Assembly (NCBI GenBank): GCA_015709315.1
Contig: JACCQI010000002.1
Coordinates: forward strand, 1-64,000
From: Desulfovibrionaceae bacterium
GTDB taxonomy: Bacteria > Desulfobacterota > Desulfovibrionia > Desulfovibrionales > Desulfovibrionaceae
Length of the DNA stretch: 64,000 bases
Direction of reading: 5' to 3'
Part shown: piece after piece, positions 61,487-64,000 of the stretch
Layout of the letters: each line of letters opens with the position of its first letter
Position numbering within the stretch: the first letter of the stretch is position 1
The notes under the pieces: model-generated
The model's database searches: none
Told to the model about the DNA's origin: nothing
The model's input: the letters and a program-made list of their open reading frames with translations, nothing else
Position numbers and translations under genes: made by a program

Positions 61487-62854
61487 CTATCCGAACGGAA
61501 GGTTGGCCGTGGGCACCCTGAACCGCCGCTCCGACTGCCAGCTCTGCAACGCGGAAAGCAGCCAGACCGGGCCAAGCCGCCCGACGAACATGAGAATGAT
61601 GACCACCACCTTCTCGGCGTCGCCCAGGGTGGGCGTCAATCCGGTGGACAGCCCCACCGTGGCGAAGGCGGATATGACCTCGAACATGTCGGCCAGAAAC
61701 TCGTCCCTGGCCATCAGGTACGGCCCGCTGCCGCCGCTGTCCAGGGCCGCCAGGATCAGCGTCCCGGCTCCCACCAGCAAAAAGGTCATGGTCACCAGGG
61801 ATACGACCGTATTCAGGGAATGCTGGTCCAGGGAAAACCGCCCGATGCGGACCTGACGCCAGCCGCGGAACTGCGCCCATACGAAGCCGCACAAGGCCCG
61901 GAAGGTCGTGGTCTTGATGCCGCCCGCGCAGGAACCCGGCGAGCCGCCCACGAGCATGAGCAACATCATGAACGCCAGGGACACGTTGGTCATGGCCCCG
62001 ATCTCCACGGTGTTGAACCCGGCCGTGCGGCTGGTCACGGACTGGAAGAGCGCCGCCCAGAAATGCTCCCGGAACCCGTTGCCCGCGTTCCCGGCCGCGC
62101 CTTCGGCGAAAAAGATGACCACGGTTCCCACGACCACCAGAAAAACCGAGGTCTGCAACACTACCGTGGAATGCCAGCTCAGGCGGAGCGGCTTCCTCCG
62201 CCGTCTCCAGCGGTTCAAAACCGAATCCCACAGCAGCATGCCGCATTCGTTGAGCACGAAAAATCCCAACCCGCCCGCCGTGATGAGCACGATGAAGACC
62301 GTGTTCATGCCGCCGTGCCCCGCCCACTGGGTCAGGCTGTCGGGATAAAGAGAAAAACCGGCATTGCAAAAGGCCGACACGGAGTGGAAGACGGCCGAAT
62401 AGGGCGAAAAGCCCACCGGGTCCATGGCCCATAGCGCCAGGGCGCCCGCGCCTTCCAGGGCGAAGGTCCACACCAGCACCCGGAGCAGGAACCGGGGCAG
62501 GCTGAAGTTCGGGTCGCGCAAAAGCGACTGGCCCACGGCGATGCGGTCGTTGAGGGACACGTGCTTGCCCAGCAGCTGGATGATCAGCGTGGTGAAGGTC
62601 ATGATGCCCAGGCCGCCCGCCTGGATGAGCGCTAGGATCACGTTCTGGCCAAAAGTGGAGAAATACGTGCCCGTATCCACCACGACCAGACCGGTGACGC
62701 ACATGGCCGAGGTAGCCGTGAACAGGGCGTCCACAAATCCCAGCGGCCCGCCCGGATGGCTCGCGTCCAAATGCAGGAGGAGCGCCCCCGTCAGAATGGC
62801 CCCGGCAAAGAACCAGACCGGCAGCCAATAGGGTGAAACCAGTTTATTTCGCAT
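61487..62854 (-). CDS. Potassium uptake channel, KtrB/TrkH-type
   Basis: The 455-residue membrane protein starts at ATG 62854 (MRNKLVSPYWLPVWFF); an open frame upstream extends into the shikimate kinase region. Its four-repeat selectivity-filter segments include TATSAMCVTGLVV, SAFCNAGFSL, TAGFNTVE and STGLTP. It imports K+, probably with Na+ coupling, together with the KtrA-like protein. Confidence 0.9.
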   Translation of the reverse strand: MRNKLVSPYWLPVWFFAGAILTGALLLHLDASHPGGPLGFVDALFTATSAMCVTGLVVVDTGTYFSTFGQNVILALIQAGGLGIMTFTTLIIQLLGKHVSLNDRIAVGQSLLRDPNFSLPRFLLRVLVWTFALEGAGALALWAMDPVGFSPYSAVFHSVSAFCNAGFSLYPDSLTQWAGHGGMNTVFIVLITAGGLGFFVLNECGMLLWDSVLNRWRRRRKPLRLSWHSTVVLQTSVFLVVVGTVVIFFAEGAAGNAGNGFREHFWAALFQSVTSRTAGFNTVEIGAMTNVSLAFMMLLMLVGGSPGSCAGGIKTTTFRALCGFVWAQFRGWRQVRIGRFSLDQHSLNTVVSLVTMTFLLVGAGTLILAALDSGGSGPYLMARDEFLADMFEVISAFATVGLSTGLTPTLGDAEKVVVIILMFVGRLGPVWLLSALQSWQSERRFRVPTANLPFG

Positions 62855-62889
62855 AGACTGTATCGGTATAGGCTGGTCGTCGAATCCTG

Positions 62890-63411
62890 TCAAAAATGCC
62901 CGTCGAGGGCGTCCAGGGCGCGCCGGACCGTTTCGTCCACGGAAACGCCGGTCACCGTGGCGTCCGCGCACCCTTCGTACAAGGGAGCGCGTTTTGCCAG
63001 CACCTCCCGGACCTCGTCGGCGACGGACCGCCCGGTCAGGGACGGGCGCTGCGCCTCGTTGGGATCGCGCATGAGCCGCCGGGCCAGTTCGTCGGGATCG
63101 ACCTTGAGATACAATGTCACGCCGGTTCGGAGCACGGCCCGATTCTCCTTGCGCAGCACGATGCCGCCGCCGCAGCCGATGACCCGGCCGCCCGGCGTGG
63201 CCGCACGGGCCAGAATTTCGGCCTCCAGGTCGCGGAAGGCGTCCCAGCCGTGCCGCGCCACATAGTCCGCGATCTCCATGCCCGCGTCCGCGACCAGGGC
63301 GTGGTCCGTGTCCACGAACTCGCGCCCAAGCCGTTCGGCCAGGGCCTGGCCCACGCTGGTCTTGCCGCCTGCGCGCGGCCCGATGAGAAAAATGTTCCGT
63401 TCATGCGCCAT
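62890..63411 (-). CDS. Shikimate kinase
   Basis: The 173-residue P-loop kinase starts at MAHERNIFLIGPRAGGKTSVG, with the Walker A GPRAGGKT at 11-18. Substrate-binding motifs are DTDHALV and CGGGIVLRKEN, and the lid Arg region is RPSLTGR. It phosphorylates shikimate at the 3 position. The upstream longer frame has no conserved sequence. It is the first gene of the minus-strand series that continues with the potassium genes and aroC. Confidence 0.9.
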   Translation of the reverse strand: MAHERNIFLIGPRAGGKTSVGQALAERLGREFVDTDHALVADAGMEIADYVARHGWDAFRDLEAEILARAATPGGRVIGCGGGIVLRKENRAVLRTGVTLYLKVDPDELARRLMRDPNEAQRPSLTGRSVADEVREVLAKRAPLYEGCADATVTGVSVDETVRRALDALDGHF

Positions 63412-63535
63412 AGGCGACAAGGTAGAGCAAAACCGCCCGGGCTTCAATCCCCCGCCCAGCCACATATCATTTGCAATCCGCACGAATGTTGATACCTTCC
63501 GCCCATCCACCCGACATCAATTCGAGGAGACATAT

Positions 63536-64000
63536 ATGAAAACTGCCATTTTCGGTTTTTCCGGTTCCGGCAAGACCGACCTTTTCGCGGCCCTGGCCGG
63601 ACCCGAGGCCGCCGCGTCGGGCAACCGGGCCATGGTCAAGGTGCCGGAGGCGCGCCTGGACCCGCTGGCCGCCCTCTTCAACCCGAAGAAGATCGTGTAC
63701 AGCGAGATCGAATACCTGGACATCCCCGGCGGCGGGGGCAAGGGAACGGGCCTGGGCGAACGCGTGCTCAACGAGGTGCGCCCCTATGACTGCTTCATCG
63801 GCGTGCTGGACGGATTCTCCGGCATGAACGACCCCCGGCAGCAATGGCAGGCCATCGAGGCCGACATGATGGTTTCGGACATGGCCGTCATCGAAAAACG
63901 GCTGGAAAAGCTGGAGGCCGACGGCAAGAAGAACAAGGCCCTGGTGGACCCCAAGGAGCAGGAGGCGCTCAAGCGCGCCCTGGCCCTGCTCGAAGAGGAA
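63536..64000 (+). CDS. YchF-like (OLA1/DUF933) GTPase, partial
   Basis: At least 155 residues are visible; the frame runs off the right edge. A P-loop GFSGSGKTDLF at the N-terminus, then KVPEARLDPLAALFNPKK and EIEYLDIPGGGGKG (G3-like) match YchF/OLA1-type TRAFAC GTPases, though the P-loop lacks the usual spacing details of canonical YchF. Start ATG 63536 follows GAGGAGA. It is divergent from shikimate kinase. Confidence 0.75.
   Translation, partial: MKTAIFGFSGSGKTDLFAALAGPEAAASGNRAMVKVPEARLDPLAALFNPKKIVYSEIEYLDIPGGGGKGTGLGERVLNEVRPYDCFIGVLDGFSGMNDPRQQWQAIEADMMVSDMAVIEKRLEKLEADGKKNKALVDPKEQEALKRALALLEEE

Noticed and set aside
60530-62434. 634-residue plus-strand frame across the aroC/Ktr region
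   Set aside because: It crosses three clear minus-strand genes and has low-complexity Gly/His/Gln-rich composition.
1-64000. tRNA, rRNA, CRISPR or prophage genes
   Set aside because: No cloverleaf-like sequence, spaced repeat array or phage structural gene was recognised; a tRNAscan or CRISPR search would be needed to exclude small ones.

Overview
The window reads as one chromosomal stretch of a high-GC, anaerobic deltaproteobacterium of the Desulfovibrio/Pseudodesulfovibrio type. This is inferred from gene content, not from a database search: a frdCAB fumarate reductase next to a two-subunit iron-sulfur fumarase, an archaeal-type first enzyme of aromatic biosynthesis, a Feo iron system with a Cys-rich FeoB partner, a TIGR03960-type radical SAM protein, and a dispersed intergenic repeat. 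Coding density is high and no tRNA, rRNA, CRISPR array or prophage was seen. The gene at 892 runs off the left edge and the gene at 63536 runs off the right edge.

Region 1 (1-17.4 kb) is a surface or flagellar glycan locus. On the minus strand are a deoxyhypusine-synthase-like protein and a heptose kinase/nucleotidyltransferase with domains in swapped order. On the plus strand a GT9 glycosyltransferase is followed by a complete pseudaminic-acid pathway (pseB, pseC, pseF, a pseG-pseH fusion, pseI). Then come two complete sugar-amidation modules, each a PP-loop N-acetyl sugar amidotransferase with its own HisH-like glutaminase and HisF-like ammonia channel. Two minus-strand genes (a DUF4915-like propeller and a surface carbohydrate protein) close the locus.

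Region 2 (17.4-31 kb) holds the Feo operon behind a promoter with a Fur-box-like sequence, a FeoB-gate-like membrane protein, RidA, the aldolase-type first enzyme of the alternative aromatic pathway, an HPt protein, an MltC-like transglycosylase, a PilZ-like membrane protein, two more glycosyltransferases, a FliT/FlgN-like small protein with an unknown partner, and a DUF294-type nucleotidyltransferase.

Region 3 (30.8-44.6 kb) is transport: a DUF485/ActP-type acetate symporter pair, an OFA-family MFS carrier, and a five-gene dipeptide/oligopeptide ABC operon with a clear promoter and terminators. Between them lie an Sm-like small protein, the radical SAM fusion protein, and a sulfotransferase gene broken by a 14-bp tandem duplication.

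Region 4 (44.6-46.3 kb) is a small AT-rich islet with a zinc-ribbon membrane protein and a Fic enzyme, bounded by strong hairpins. Region 5 (46.3-64 kb) holds a rhodanese-fused CoA-disulfide/persulfide reductase and an aminotransferase, a periplasmic binding protein, fumAB and frdCAB (together malate-fumarate-succinate interconversion), an M16 lipoprotein protease, a YbjQ protein, chorismate synthase, a KtrAB-type potassium uptake pair, shikimate kinase and a partial YchF-like GTPase. Two copies of a roughly 200-bp structured repeat sit in the 3' gaps at 46.35 and 59.53 kb.
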